From Guyanagaster necrorhizus (lineage: Eukaryota; Basidiomycota; Agaricomycetes; Agaricales; Physalacriaceae): a stretch of 64,000 nucleotides of DNA. Under the pieces are notes generated by a model that saw nothing but the letters and a program-made list of their open reading frames with translations, was not told where the DNA came from and did not search any database. The translations under genes were made by a program, and so were the position numbers. Below, piece by piece: positions 34,001 to 47,617 of this stretch. Location of the stretch: positions 592,443 to 656,442 of the forward strand of contig NW_025064900.1 in assembly GCF_019112545.1 (NCBI RefSeq), read 5' to 3'. How positions within the stretch are numbered: position 1 is the first letter of the stretch; every line of letters begins with the position of its first letter.

Positions 34001-34950
34001 CAGTGAGAATTGTCTTGCCATCTTCCATTTCTTTATCCCACTGGTCTTCAGGATTCTCATCTGGCTATTCAAAAGAAATTTTGCAGCATTAGCACTATGT
34101 GAATATGATTTGAGTGGTCTTCCAATTGACCAGTGGATTATGACATATGAGCCAGTCATGGCCAAGAAACACCTCTTTAGTTTCTAGGTTGGTGATAGCC
34201 AAGTTGATTCACTTCAAATGATCTCTAATGGTTAACCATAATTTGATGAATTCAGTTATTGAACTAGCTTGGTTTTTAGTCTCATCAGCATTGTATATGG
34301 GGGTAGGGGCTGCCATTGCCTGAGTTGGGAGTTTATGCTTGTCAATGAAAGCTTGATTGATAGAGCTCTCAGTGCAGCTACTGTCAATTAAAGTGATGAC
34401 TGTATGAGTGCTCTGAGAGATGAGAGTTTCAATTTGGGCCTTTGTAGTTAGATCCTGCCCTGGTGTCTTAGTCTGCTGGATGTACTTTTAGGGTTCTTGA
34501 AGTTTATTGAGCCATTCTAGGCCCTGACACTGCTCAGCTCAGCTCATCTCTTTGATCATCTTATTGATCACCTCTTTTGTCATTATTTTGTGTACTCAAT
34601 TTTTGAGTACCACTTTTGCCTCTTCTTCATCCTTCACATCCTTGATGGCATGTCAATTCCATTTGGTGTCAAAGGGCTTGAGCCATCCAGTGGGGGTCTC
34701 TCCCTCCTGTTTGGCCCATAGACAGTTGAGTTTTGGTCTTTGGCAATTCCTTAAGTGGTTATATAAAAGTGAAACAGGGTATATTCAAATGTTCTGATAT
34801 TTTAGGCATATTTATAGCTACAGAAACACTTTCAGTTCATCCAGCAGCTGTGTGTGGCACATCACCAAGTCCTTTGGCTAATCCAGTGAAATCACTCACT
34901 GGTTGGTCCCATCTTTTATCTCTTTGATTTTTATGTTCCTGCTGAGTTCT
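31066..34950 (-). pseudogene. Gypsy G3 pol (degraded, minus strand)
   Basis: Read on the minus strand. The chromodomain is at about 31330-31090, the integrase core and zinc finger at about 32330-31850, and RNase H at about 33000-32620. RT lies at about 34000-33010, including the decayed catalytic region near 33400. Protease is at about 34400-34350 (LIDSSCTESSINQAF against LIDSGCTGSSINRSF; the glycine after the catalytic Asp-Ser is lost). Stops in every domain, mostly former CAG, CAA and CGA codons. Confidence 0.85.
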
Positions 34951-36000
34951 TCTTATTCCTTCTGTAACTCAGCAATTTGTGCTCTGATATCCTCTCATAT
35001 GTGCTTCTTCTTCAGGCAGTTCTTTGATAGATGCCCCTTCTGCCTGCAATTGAACTATTTGCCTTCTTTCTTTAGCTGATCTATGTCTATCAGCTTGTCC
35101 ATCTCAGTATATGTAGTTTCTGTTTCTGTCTTTTGTGTTCTATAAGTGGAGGTGCTGGAGGATGAGGTGGTGGCCTTGGCACCAGTTTGGTTGCCAAGTT
35201 TTGAGTTTTGTAGTTGATAGAGTTTATGATCACCCTGTAGGTTCATCTGCTCAGCCTTCTGTCATTGCTGTTCTTTGTATATTTCAATGACTCATTCCTT
35301 CCACATATCATATCCCTTTAGTATATTCATCCCAATGTCTGAGATCATCTTTATGTATAATAACAGTGCTCTCTATTTGAGTGCTTCAACCATTCAACTA
35401 TCATCAGCAATGTCATCTTATATCCCAGCAAGCTTTACAAGCCATTCTAGTTTATCAAAGTATTCCATAGCTGGTTTATTGCCCATCTTATACTCCTTGA
35501 TCTTACTCTTATGTATTTCTTGCACTGCAGGGTCAACAAACTTGTCATTGACCATTTGTTTAAAAATAGACCAGGATAGCAGTCAATGATGCTGTCTGAT
35601 CATAGAATAGAAGCTGGATAAGATGAGGATCCACCAAGTCTTTATCTTGTCTTTAAGATATGACATGGTAAAGGCAACCTTGTTTATGTCTGTTCTGAGA
35701 TAAGCAGTGTACATCTTGAAGTATTATTTGTAATCAATCAAGAACTGATTGATGTTGTCTGATGCACCCTTAAAGGGGGCAGGGTTTCTGAAGCAGGTCA
35801 GGCTTGCATTAAAGAATGGCAGTGTTTTTTAGTAATGCCTCCATTGGATTCAGATATTGATTAAAGGATGGTCATTGCCATTCAACTGGTGGTCTGAGGA
35901 ATGAATGTAGGGAGTTATTATCAGTGATGGGGCTCCTCATTGATGCTGCTTCTTTCTGTATAATTACCCTGTTTCATATAGTAAATCCTAGCCTAATAGC
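34950..36000 (-). pseudogene. Gypsy G3 gag (degraded, minus strand)
   Basis: The zinc-knuckle remnant FNCRQKGHLSKNC (about 35075-35030) has the first cysteine region interrupted by a stop. The capsid region with KFVDPAVQEIHKSKIKEYK-like residues is near 35540-35480, and the gag N-terminal region near 35800. Confidence 0.8.
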
Positions 36001-38020
36001 CTTGGGATCATCCTTGACTGGTTTTTTTTCACTTCCTTTAGCTTTGTTGAGTGGTGGTTGCTCTCTGAGAAGTCAGCTCCCCTGGCCAGTCCAGAGATTT
36101 CAGAATCTGCTATCTCAAGGAGTTGGCCATGGTTGGCTATAAGTGAGCCAGATGACCATAAATTGGATCAATGGTGTTGAGTATGTATATTAGATGCTAG
36201 CAGTTCAGATGGATGATGCCATATAGATGGCTTATCTGGAGGTGACTACTGGGATCCATGGCATCAGCTCAATCTTGTATTTTGATTTATATAGTGAAAG
36301 CCTGCTAAGCTGGTTCTCAAAGTGTGTTCAGTTATAAGTCCTAATAATGTATTCAGTCACTGCATACTGTAAAATTTCTGCTTTTTCAATGTTGTTGGCA
36401 ATCATATACTCCTTTCCAGAGAGGTCTTTAACCAATTGGCATTTCTCTATAGAAACACTGTTTCTTTCCAATACAGCCTTAAATATTCTTTCTCTCATTC
36501 TTGCTGTACTTCTTTATGCAGTGCTTTTTTGTCAGTGTCTTTGGCAGCATATTCTCAGTCTTCCTATTTAAGAGAAATGTCCTTCCCCCTCTCCTCATTC
36601 TTCTCATTCTCATCCTCATTGTCTGCCTCTTTCTCATTGTCCTTAATGAGAGAGTTGTCAGATGGGTCATAGATAGACAGGGTCTGAGGTCTGACCATCA
36701 CAAGAGAGCTGGTTGTTGTTTCTGTTGCTAAGTCTAGCATTATTGGTGTCAGTCTTAGGAGGAGGCTGCTTGCTGGGTCAACTGGCAGTGATTTTAGCAT
36801 CTCCTTGGTGACTGCTGCATGTTCTCTGCTCCTTCAGTTCTTGGTGATACTGGTGGAAGTTTTTGTAAAATCAGAGATTGAGAAAAAGTGCTGCAACTCT
36901 TTCTCCAAGAAACCTCTAGAGTCCATGGTTGAGGATGTGAGCATTGAGAGGGACTTGAAGCCTATAGGCATCAAGTACAGATTCAGAGTGAGAGGGAATA
37001 GTGTCAGTATCTGCAATACTAGAGGTTCTAGAGGCAAAAGGATAAGTAGCCCTCTGGGCAGCTTTGCTGAGAGTGACAGCTTCAGCTGACTCTGCCCATA
37101 GGTCAGTGTCTGCTGGTGTACTAGGCTCTCAGAAAGGAGAGCTTGTGGATTCAGTTCAGAGGCCATACCAGCTTAGAGAGCCAGATCCTCAGGTGGCAGC
37201 TTCAAGCTCATGCTATCATCATTGATATTGGTGGTCATACTGTGCTTCTTTATACTTGTTTTAAGCCCAGGCAGCTGCTTTCTTGGCAGCATCTCAGGCT
37301 CATTTTCAGCTTCTGCTCTAGCTGACTCTGCTTGAGTGGCAGCAGTATAGTAGTCATTGGGTTCCTCTTCTCTGATATTATTTCATGGGCCTCTTTTAGA
37401 GCTATATTGAGCATGAAGCCTTCTGCCCAAGTTGACTCAGGCTGTGAGTCTTTCTTTCTATTGCTCCAGTGGATTCTCATTATTTGATCAGAGATCAGTG
37501 GTCCTATGACTACTGTAATTAGTGTAGACTGACAAGATGGAACTTTCAGCTGGTGTTACATAGAGAGAATCATGGCTAGAATCTAGAGATGTGTTGAGAT
37601 TCTGGAGCCATCTGAGTGGCATCAAGAGAGTTCCAAGTATAGTCTCCAATCCTATGTTCTGGCAGAGTAGTGGAAGGGTTGGAGGATGACTCATTATTAA
37701 AGAAGTCATTGAGGAGATTCTTGTTCTTATGGTTCAGGACTGGAGGGAGATGTGCCAGAACCCAATAAGCTGAGGGTTGCTGTCTCTTCTGTTAGTTTGC
37801 TGGAGTTGAGGGGGGTACTGGTGTCTTTCTTCTTTCTCAGTGTTCCATGAATTCAAGCTGCTAGGCCCAGCTTGGAGTACAGATCTGATCAGGAGCTGGA
37901 AGGAGACTCTGGCAGAGAGAGGAATGTTGTGAAAGGGGAGGTCAGATGTGACATTTCAGAGAATCTGCTGTTGATGTGCTTGGTAACAGCTAAGTGACTA
38001 AGAGAAGTGAATGAGGAATG
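36000..38020 (-). pseudogene. Gypsy G3, pre-gag ORF region (degraded, minus strand)
   Basis: Counterpart of 20640-22640. The acidic stretch (KEADNEDENEKNEE, about 36640-36590), GLETILGTLLMPLRWLQN (about 37655-37600), and a GACCTCCCCT... segment near 37950 match the young copy. Interrupted near 38020, where repeat Y copy 2 starts. No 5' LTR in continuity. Confidence 0.72.
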
Positions 38021-39365
38021 AACTCTCAAACACCAACACCTAACCACTCAATACACAATCACCAAATACAGTTGAGGTTGGTTGTTTTGAGTATGATAGA
38101 AGCACTCTTGCAGTCTTAAGTAAAATCACAGAAACAGTCAATAAAGACAGTTATTTAACTCTATCTTGCTTTCAAAGATGCAATACTCATGAGAGTAGTT
38201 TATAGCAATGTTTAAGTATAATTAAGACTTAGAATCAACACCAAATTGCACTCCAAACCAACTTAGAATATTCCGAAACCCAATGAACTCCGAAATCCAA
38301 ATACTAAGTCTATCAAGCACTTAGGCTTGACTAGCTGCACTCTTGGCTGGCTAGCAGTCCTCAAAACCGAAGAACTTGTACTCTGATGCCAAAACCCTTA
38401 TAGTTTGGAACCCAAATTAATCCGAAACCCAAAATATAGTTATAATTCCAATCTAATCCTCTCTCTAAGTGACAAAGCAACTTAAATAAATCACTAAGTC
38501 GAAGCAGAACTCAAAATCCGTTGTCCCAGGGACTAGCTACAGTGGGCTAGAAGGCCTGAATGCGGGGGTGGGTCCCTTGCTTGCTATTTCCCCCCCATTC
38601 CCTTCTTTTATACACCAACAACAGGTACAGAATCTATAAATAAAGCATTCAAAATAATATTTCTCCTGTTTAAAGCGGAATCACACCATTATTCCGGAAT
38701 GGTGGCACTCCTGGACTCCCCTAGGCTTGCCCAGACCCACCTGGCCACCACACAGCTTTATTTTAAGCCTACAGTGCCTGTGGGTACCTAACTCCTTTCT
38801 GTCTACTCAGAGTTTTAATCCCCTGAGTTATTCTTAATAGCTTGATTGATCAGGCCTGGTCAGGCCCAGTCAACCGGTCCTATCCACTCTATTCCTCTCA
38901 ATTCTAAGTCTCTTAGGTCACCTGATATCTAGAAAATTCAGACTTAGGCATTTGAGTCAAAACTCAGAGTGCTAGCCACAGATCATTGGGTCCCTCTTCT
39001 TACTACTCCTGGATGATGCTGTCTTTACTCAATACTCCACAACTGGCTATGGTATTACCTCTAGCCATCTTAGAATATACTTGTCTTAGTGGCATGTAGA
39101 ATTGGCCCCATTTGAGGTACCATTTCTAAGTCCAACTTGGACTTAGTATTTTCCAAGGTGTGGTGCTGAACTTTTCTAAGTTCAAACCTGACTTAGGATT
39201 TTTATCCTTAGGCCATGTTATTTTACAAAGTCCCTTTTGGACTTAGTATTGGTGACTAGCATGACTATCAGCTCAGAGCCTCAGCCATAGTCCTTTACTG
39301 GCTAATGATTCTCAGTTACTAGCATATTCTAGTGTGTTATGCAGAATTTGCAAATTATAAGGCTG
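38020..39365 (+). repeat. Repeat Y, copy 2
   Basis: About 1.35 kb, non-coding as far as I can see, uninterrupted. It is less decayed than copy 1: the stretch 38265-38880 still carries around ten CpG dinucleotides, in contrast to all neighbours except the young Gypsy. It lies between two minus-strand Gypsy fragments (G3 and G4). Confidence 0.6.
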
Positions 39366-40965
39366 GACATGTAGCCTGCATATCACCAGTGAGCTTGATA
39401 AGTCATTCAAGCTTGTTGAAGTAGTCTGTAGCCACTTTGTCTCTCATTCTATAGTCCTTGATCTTCTGTTTGTGTACTTCTTGTACTGCAGAATCAATGA
39501 ACTTGTCATGCAACATTTGCTTGAATATGGGCTATAAGGGGTATTGATAGTGCTTCCAAGTTAATGATCAGAAGTTTGGAGAGATAAGGATCCACCATGT
39601 TTTTGCCTTTTCTTCAAGATACAAGGCAGCAAAGACTACCTTGTTCATGTCAGTTTCTAGATACCCTATGTAGACCTCAAAGTACTATTTGCAGTCTACA
39701 AGAAACTGGTCAATGTCATCAGATGCCCTCTTAAAGGGGTGGAGTTTCCATAGGAGGTCTGGATGGCATTGAAGGACTGCTGCATTATTGGGTAGCACAC
39801 TCATCAGGTTGAGCCAGTCAGAGAACAGGGGTCACCATCATTCTTATGGTGGCCTGGGGAATGAGTGGAGTGAGTTGTCATTTGTGATCAGACTTCCTCA
39901 TGGTGGTTTCTCTTTTCAGACTATGACCTCATCCTGAATGGTGAATCCAAATACTGTCTCAGAGTCATTCCTGATTGGTTCTTTTCTGGAGCCACTTCTG
40001 CTCACTTCATCAGGTGGAGACTGGGCTCCTAGCATCCTGCTCCCTTTATTGGTCTATGAATTTTGGTATGAGATCAGTGGGTTATCAGGTGGGGCTCAGC
40101 TCTGAGATAGCCAAGTTGCTATAGAGTGGGATGAGGATGCTGAGTATGAAAATGTGCCTTGGATGGATGGAGCTATATATATGGCTTGTTTCAGGGTGAC
40201 AAATGGTGACTACAGCATTGGTCATATGAGTTCTGGCACTTGGTAAGCTGGCAGTCATTGAATCTGATCTTCAGGGTGTTTCTTATTGTACTGTACTGCA
40301 GTGTAGTCAGTGGCTGCATGCCTTAGGATTTCTGTTCTTTTATTAGTTGTGAAATGCAAATATAATTGTCTCATTTGTGATGCTATCCAAGTAGTATTGC
40401 ACCATAAAAAATTTACCTTCCACAGGTAAAACTCCTGGTATTTCTGCATCCTTACCTCCTGTATTGCCTGCTCCAGTTCTTCTTTGTCTGTATCTTCTTG
40501 CAGCCTATAGGTGAGTTCTCTGCCAGCATAAGGTGGGTCACTGCTTTCAGTTTCTTCCCCCTCATCCTCCTCATTCTCCTCTTCCTTGAGAAGAAAAACA
40601 GTGGGCAGATCATAGAAACTCTCCACTCTCTTGCAGTCATGCTGTTGATCTGCTATTCTGGCTGGGTACTAGATCCAGCCATGGGGCCTGAGAAGTCTGA
40701 GGTGTTGAGGTAGATGGAAGCTGGCTGACTTCTGATATTGGAGTCATACCAATTCTCTCCTATTGCTCTTGCTGCTGCCACTCACTCATGATAGAGCTGG
40801 ATGTTTCTTCTGTACCCATTGTCAAGGAGTTGTCTGACCACTTGATTCCCAAGGAATTCTTGGAGAGTGCAGGCAGAGATGTGGGTGGTGCCAGGGACTC
40901 ATAGTCCATAGTGTCCGAGGATGGACTCATCATTCTTGAATGTGGTATCTGCACTGGGGGTTCTT
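39366..40965 (-). pseudogene. Gypsy copy G4: gag N-terminal half and pre-gag ORFs (minus strand)
   Basis: On the minus strand: a gag stretch with ML.DKFIDSAVQEVHKQKI and a YF.KLE.L-like stretch (about 39520-39400), then toward higher coordinates the acidic ORF domain (40626-40255; EENEEDEGEETESSDP and YQEFYLWKVNFLW), then the Ser/Pro-rich part (40954-40760; SLTMGTEETSSSIMSEW). It starts mid-gag and is cut at 40965 by repeat X copy B. Confidence 0.8.
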
Positions 40966-42702
40966 CAGTGACACACTCTCTCCATGTTCAGGCATGTAAA
41001 ATTGTGAAAAGTGTGAATACATAGACTGCATTCCAGTCCAGTAAGCATATAACAGAAAATAGAACTAGAGCACACAGAAACCTAGCTATCATAATGCTAA
41101 ACTGAAGTAACAATAAACAGAGTGCATGACCTAGTAACAGACTAATACCAGAGGGGTTAGACTGCATGTGAGGTCTCAGCACTTGGCCCTAAATGTGCCA
41201 ATACTATTATGAGAGGATATGCTAAAAATAAAAAGACTATGATCAAAATATGATCAGCAATTCTAATCACATTGATCAATAATGCACTGATGGAACATGC
41301 TTTAGAACAGAGAACTGAGATCCAAGGAAAGGTATCTGATTAACTGGATGCTGAACAGTGAAATAGAATGATGACAACAAAGTAATAAGTAGAGGAATAT
41401 TACCCTAGGAATGAATAGCACACATACTTACAATGCTTTAGCATGCATAACACAGCAAGAGACTCTGCATCATACTGAGAAATGGCACCTTTGGTGAGTC
41501 AGATAGAATGACTGGCTGGACACAGAGAAGCAGAACATAGCCATTGTGGCTGACTCCTGGCATGAGAGATAACCCCAGAGGTCTGGAACAGTTTACTACT
41601 GTCAGAGATGTCACCAGAGAAATAAGAAAGTGAGCGGACCTGGTGAGGCCAGCTAGCTGATGTCAGCTAGTGAAGGAACAGCAGGCACAGTCATCACCTG
41701 GAAGAGAATAAGCATGGTGACTGTGATATGTGCATGAATAATACCTGTGGGATCCAACATAGAGTCCTGTGCTTTGAGGATACCATAGTAGGATTGTATT
41801 AGTAAGTACCATAGTAGAGTATTTAAATATGGTATTATATGACTGAAGGAGACAAGTTTCTGACCCTCACAGTTGCAGTGTATTGGGCACAGAAAAGCCT
41901 TGCACTCTAGCTCTAGGCTTGTATTTGTAACTTCAGATAAGAGAATAAACTGATTATTGGATATTATTAAGAGTGCTGTGAGAACTAAGTGAGGCATTGA
42001 AGCTTGTGAAGGACTTGAGCCCAGTTTGATAAGAGGTTTTAGATTGCACTCTAATCTGAGAATAAGAGAGCAGTGTCTGAAGGGCATCATCTTGAGTTTT
42101 TGAGGTATTTGTAATACACAGTGCTACAGGTGGCAGAGGTTCAAACTCTTTGGTCTGCCAGATGGTGTTTTATTGTGTTTGTGTCTCTGGATTACATAGG
42201 TTTGAATCCTGTGGATCTATGATCAGTTTGGAAACTTGTAAACAGAGATCTGTGCTTTTTGTCACTTGTAGATATGTTTGTGATTGGTTTTTGCTTAGAG
42301 CATGAAGCTTTGAGTTGTGTATTGGGTGTATTAGAGATTTGAGTTGATCTGAGCTGTGCTTAGAACCATTTGAGAGTTTTGAAGGAGTGTTTCAACATGT
42401 TGTATTGAACTGTGGTACTCTTTGCCTTGAGGTCCAGCAACACCAGTTGCCACCTCTTGTTTTGATAAAATGAAAAGCATTGAGACTTAGAAAGGCCTTA
42501 GACTGTTGTAAGTGTGCTATTACTGTTCATGCACTGTGATCTCATTAAAGAAGACAATTATATTTATTGATTGCTACTTTTATTGTATTATAATCCCCTC
42601 ACAAACTAAGAGTTTTGTGTGTGTATTAGTGTGAGTGTGGTCAGTGGATAACACTCTGCTGTATCCATTTTCACCTTGCACATGCACAGATCCTCTTCAC
42701 CA
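40966..42702 (+). repeat. Repeat X, copy B
   Basis: From CAGTGACACACTCTC to CCTCTTCACCA, about 1.74 kb. It lies exactly between a minus-strand Gypsy fragment (G4) and a plus-strand one (G5). It contains the recurrent minus-strand open stretch (42090-41653) and the two T-arm-like blocks near 42138 and 42200. CTTCA precedes it and also ends it, a possible 5-bp duplication. Confidence 0.75.
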
Positions 42703-43038
42703 AGGATGCCAATCAATTACCATTTGAGCTATCAGACATTATAATGAGTGTCAACATATTTGACACATCTTATGCAATGTAACCTCAGATCTACCTCTCT
42801 ATGATATCCTCAAATCCCAACAAATATCTCACCAGCCCACAACAAGCCCCTTACCTGAGGCCAGGCCTAGCCACTTGCATCAAAGGGATATTCAAGAAAA
42901 AGAAAGGCATGAATACCCTCCTTGAAGAACAAATAGCTAAAACTGTGACCATCATATCACAGGACTCTGAAACTCATGGATGACCTCTCAGATGACTTCT
43001 TTCAGCAGTCTCCCTCCTCCAACCCTTTCACCACTCCT
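42703..43038 (+). pseudogene. Gypsy copy G5, pre-gag ORF, first fragment
   Basis: Matches 20590-20900 of the young copy and 5290-5600 of G1. The open stretch 42801-42983 (YLRPGLATCIKGIFKKKKG) is the N-terminus of the frame-1 ORF. The element's 5' LTR and membrane-segment region are missing. Interrupted by repeat X copy C and resumes at 44879. Confidence 0.78.
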
Positions 43039-44878
43039 CAGTGACATACCCTCTCCATGTTCAGGCATGTAAAATTGCAAAAATTCAGAATACATGGACT
43101 GCATTTCAGTCCAGTAAGCATGTAACTAAGAATAGAATAAGAGCATACAGAAATCTAGCTATCATGAGGCTAAACTAAAGTAACAAGGAGCAGAATGCAT
43201 GGCCTAGTAGCAGACAAATGCCAGAGGGGTTAGACTGCATGTGAGGTCCTAGCACTTGACCCTAGATGTGCCAATACCATTACAAGAGAGCATGCTAAAA
43301 ATAAAAAGAATATGATCAAAATATGATCAGCAATCCTGATCACATTGATCAATGACACACTGATGGAATATGCTTTAGAATAGAGATCCAGGACCCAAAG
43401 AAAGACATCTGAATAACTGGATGCTGAATGGAGAGATGCAATGATAGCAACAAGGAGATAGATAGAGAAATATTACTCTCAGAGATAAATAGCACATGTA
43501 CTGCTTAGAGACTCACACATATACTTACAGTGCTTTAGTGTGCTTAACACAGTGAGAGACTCCACATCATACCATGGTATGACATATACTATATTGGATA
43601 AATTAATTAATACATGCCAGGCCAGAAGCAGTGCATTTTATGAGCTGGAGAGAATATTGAGACACTGAAAAAGAGAACATAACTATTGTGGCTGACTTTA
43701 GACATGAGAGATAACTCTGAGGGTCCAGAACAGTTTACCACTGTCAGGGATGTGTCACTGAGGAAATAAGAAAGTGAGCAGACCTGGCTAGGCCAGCTAG
43801 CCAAGGTCAGCTAAGGGAGTGAATAAGCACAGCAACTGTGATATGCATGTGAATAGTACTCATGGGACCTGGCATAGAGTCCTGTGCTTTGAAGATACCA
43901 TAGTGGGATTGTATTAGTAAATACCATAATAGGGTATTTAAATACCATATTGTATAAGTAGAAGGGAGAGTTTCCAACCCCCACAGTTGCAGTGTATTGG
44001 GCACAGAAAGCCTTGCACTCTAGCTCTGGGTTTGTGTTAGTAACTTCAGGTGAGAGAATAAACTGATTATTGAATATCATTAAGAGTGCTGTGAGAACTA
44101 AGTGAGGCATCCAAGCTTGCAAAGGACTTGAGTCTAGTTTGATAAGAGGTTTTAGATTGTGCTCTAATCTGAGAATAAGAGAGCAGTGTCTGAAGGGCAT
44201 CATCTTGAGTTTTTGAGGTATTTGTGACACACAGCACTACAGATGGCAGAGGTTCAAACCCTTTGGCTTGATTAGTGTGTGCTTTTGTGTTATTTCTGCA
44301 GATTGGCAGAGGTTCAAACCCTTTGGTCTGTCAGATGGTGTTTTATTGTGTTTTATGTCTCTGGATTGCATAGGTTTGAATCCTGTGGGTCTATGATCAG
44401 TTTAGAAGCTTGTGAACAGAGATCTGTGCTCTTTGGCACTTGTGGATATGTTTGTGATTGGTTTTTGCTTAGAGCATGAAGCTTTGAGTCATGTATTATA
44501 TGTGTTAAGGGTTTTGAGTCGATCTGAGCTGTGCTTAGAACTTTTTGGAGAGTTTTGTGAGAGTGTTTCAATGTATTGTATTGAGCTGCAGTACCTGTTG
44601 CCTTGAGGTTCAGCAACATCTGTTGCTATCTCTTGTTTTGATAAAATAAAAAGCTTTGAGACTTAGAGAGACCTCAGACTGTTGTAAGTGCACTATTACT
44701 GTTCATGCACTGTGATCTCATTAAGGAAGACAATTATATTTGTTGATTGCTATTTTTATCACATTATAATCTCTCCATGAACTAAGAGTTTTATGTGTGT
44801 GTTGATGTGAGTGTGGTCAGTGGATAATGCTCTGCTGTATCTGTTTTCACCTTGCATGCACTCAGATCCTCTTCATTG
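43039..44878 (+). repeat. Repeat X, copy C
   Basis: From CAGTGACATACCCTCTCC to CCTCTTCATTG, about 1.84 kb, inserted inside the pre-gag ORF of G5 (sequence on both sides is contiguous in the other Gypsy copies). It carries an extra tandem copy of TGGCAGAGGTTCAAACCCTTTGG (near 44243 and 44304). Confidence 0.8.
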
Positions 44879-46690
44879 GACCCATGGGATTGATGACCAT
44901 GCCAGAGACTCCCTCAATGCCACTTGAATGGCTGCAGGATCCTGACACACATCATCTGGAGACCAGCCTTGTAGCCTCTCCCCCCACTGCTCCACAGGAA
45001 TCAGTGCTGAGATGCGGTGGATACCTTTGGACTGACTTGATGATGAGCAACAGGTCTGAGAAAATTGAAACAAAATTATCCACTGCCTCTTTCCAATCTG
45101 GGACCTCAACATCCTATTCAACTATGACAAAGCCCTTCAACAAGAAGAGCAAAGACAGTGAAATGCCCTCCAGCTGGTCCTTAGTGAGCTTGAGGAGTGA
45201 CTCATTGAAAGAGAGCAGAGAAGGCACAAGGCCACTGAGCATGACCAGCAGCACTCAGAGTCACAGAGAAGCATTGAGAGAGCATGACTCAAAAGGACCA
45301 ATGCCTCAAATTAGTATGGGCTCCAGCCAAAAATCACATCAGTACTTATACCAGTATGAGCTGATTGATCTCTCTCTACTCCAGTATTCAGAAAACCAAG
45401 CACAACCAAAACTGACCCATAGGCCCCAGAATACTAGGCTAATGCAGAAGTCCTTACAACCAGTGAAGCCTAAACAGGAGAAGATCAAGGTATCACTCCT
45501 CCAGCTTGGAATGATGTCCCAAGAATCCCCTCATGCCCTTCAACCCCTCAATATCCCTCTTCTCAATGAACTCCTAGTGCCAATACCACCTTTGAGGATG
45601 ATGAGTCTGTCTTTGGACACTATGGACTATAAGTGTCTGGAAATGCCCACATCTCCACTCATGCTCTCTGAGGATTCCTTGGCAGCAGAGTGGTTGGGCA
45701 GCTCCTCAACAACAGGTACTAAGAAAACATCTGCATCTATCATAAGCAATTGGTAGTGATGTGAGCAGCAAGTGGGAAAAAATATGACTCAGACATCAGG
45801 AGCTGCTCTGTCACTGCCTATCTTGATGCCTCTGACTTTTCAGACCCCACAGCTAGGCCCAGCACCCAGCTGGAGCAGTGAATCAACAATGACAGCACAA
45901 CCACAAGAGGACAAGGGGAGTTTCTATGACCCACCTGATGTTTCTCTTCTCAAGAAAGGGAAAGAGGATGATGGGCCCAAGAGGGATGAGGAAACTGAAA
46001 GCAGTGAACCATCCCATGCCAGAGGAGAGCTCACTTACCAGCTTGTCAAAACTATAGATGAAGAAATATTGGAAGAAGAAATATAAAAGGCAAGGATACA
46101 GGAGTATCAGGAGTTGTACAAATGGAAGGTAACATTCCTATAGCATGACAATAACTGGTTATCATCATGGATGGGACAATTATATATTCATTCTAAATCT
46201 GACAAATAAACAGAAATATTAAGACATGTGGCCACAGCCTACACCATCCAGCAATATAACAAGAATCATCCTAAAGACCTGGTCAGCAGACCACTAGAGT
46301 ATCAATCTCCACAAAAGATTGAACCAATACTGTGATCACCATCTATCACTCTGCAATAAGCCATATATATAGCACCATCAATCTATAGTACCTCTTTATC
46401 CAGGTACACCTTCACAACCTTGGCTGTCTGAAGTATGGTATCTCAGCTCACTCAGAGCCAACCTCAGCCAAGGGATCCCTATCAGAACCTATGAAAACAG
46501 TCAATGCACTGACCCTTTGCTGGGCAACCCCTATCAGATGAGGCCACAGAGAGTGGAACCAGAAAAAAATCAATTCAGGATAACCTCAAGACAGTCTGGC
46601 TAGGCTTCACAGTCAAAGATAGCATTATCATTCAAAAAAAAGAAGCACTACATGAAAGTCCAATTGCTGATGACACTCTCTTCACTCTTT
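44879..46690 (+). pseudogene. Gypsy G5, pre-gag ORFs, main part
   Basis: The frame equivalent to the young frame-1 ORF is still open for about 290 codons (to 45756), including SLDTMDYKCLEMPTSPLMLS and DSLAAEWLGSSSTTGT. The acidic domain follows (45930-46085; KEDDGPKRDEETESSEP), then a stop. The other frame also keeps readable blocks (LFPIWDLNILFNYDKAL near 45085). Confidence 0.75.
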
Positions 46691-47617
46691 CTCAGGACCA
46701 CTGAACAAGTTGCAATACTCTCCCTTCTCCAAATGGTCTAACCTGATGGATCCACTCTCTGACAATGCCATCATACTTCAATGCAGACCAGATTTGCTTC
46801 AGAAGCCCTACTCTTTCAAGGGGGCCTTCAATGACATCAACTACTTTCTGATCAACTGTGAACAATATTTCAAGGTTGATTTCCCTAAACTTCTGATTGT
46901 CGACTCAGAAGCACTATCAATACCACTCATGGCCCATCTTTAAGCAAATGCTTCATGACAAATTCATTGATCCAGCAGTACAAGAAGTACACAAGCAGAA
47001 GATCAAGGAATACAAGATAAGCAATAAGGCAGTGATAGATTACTTTGATAAACTAGAGCAGCTTGCCAAGTTGGCTAGCATCTGAGGTGATATGGCAAAC
47101 AATAGGTGAATGGTCAAGGCCCTCAAGAGAGGAGTCCCCTCCTCATATGTCATGATGATCTCTGCCATCAGTGTCAAAGCCTTAATGCTGGTGGACTATG
47201 ATGAATGGAAAGAAAGAATTGTCAAGATGTACAAGAAGTGACAAAGGCAGAAAGCTGAGCAATCAATGCTACAAGACTATACAAAAAAGTCAACACCATC
47301 AACCTCGAATAAACTACCAGGGACAACTGCCAGAAAATCATCAGAATCTTCTATGGCCTCACCATCATACAGTGCACAAAAGACAGAAACAGAGACAATA
47401 TACATAGGGGCAGAAAAGCCTATGGACATAGACCAAATAAAGAAGGAGAGTAAGTGCTTCAATTGTGGTCAGAAAGGCCACATGATGAAGGACTGCCTGA
47501 AGAAGAAGTGCACTCAGAAAGATATCTGAGCACAGATTGCTGAACTCCAGAAGGAAGAAGAAGAACTCAGCATGGAGACAAAAGTAAAGAAGGTAAAAGA
47601 TAGAGCCAGTCAATGAG
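46690..47617 (+). pseudogene. Gypsy G5 gag (degraded)
   Basis: The capsid core (LINCEQYFKV, HDKFIDPAVQEVHKQKIKEYK) is at 46840-47085. The linker and zinc knuckle CFNCGQKGHMMKDC are at about 47454-47500. It continues as KKKCTQKDI and a Glu-rich tail to TGA at 47616, overlapping the next frame. Several nonsense changes. Confidence 0.85.
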
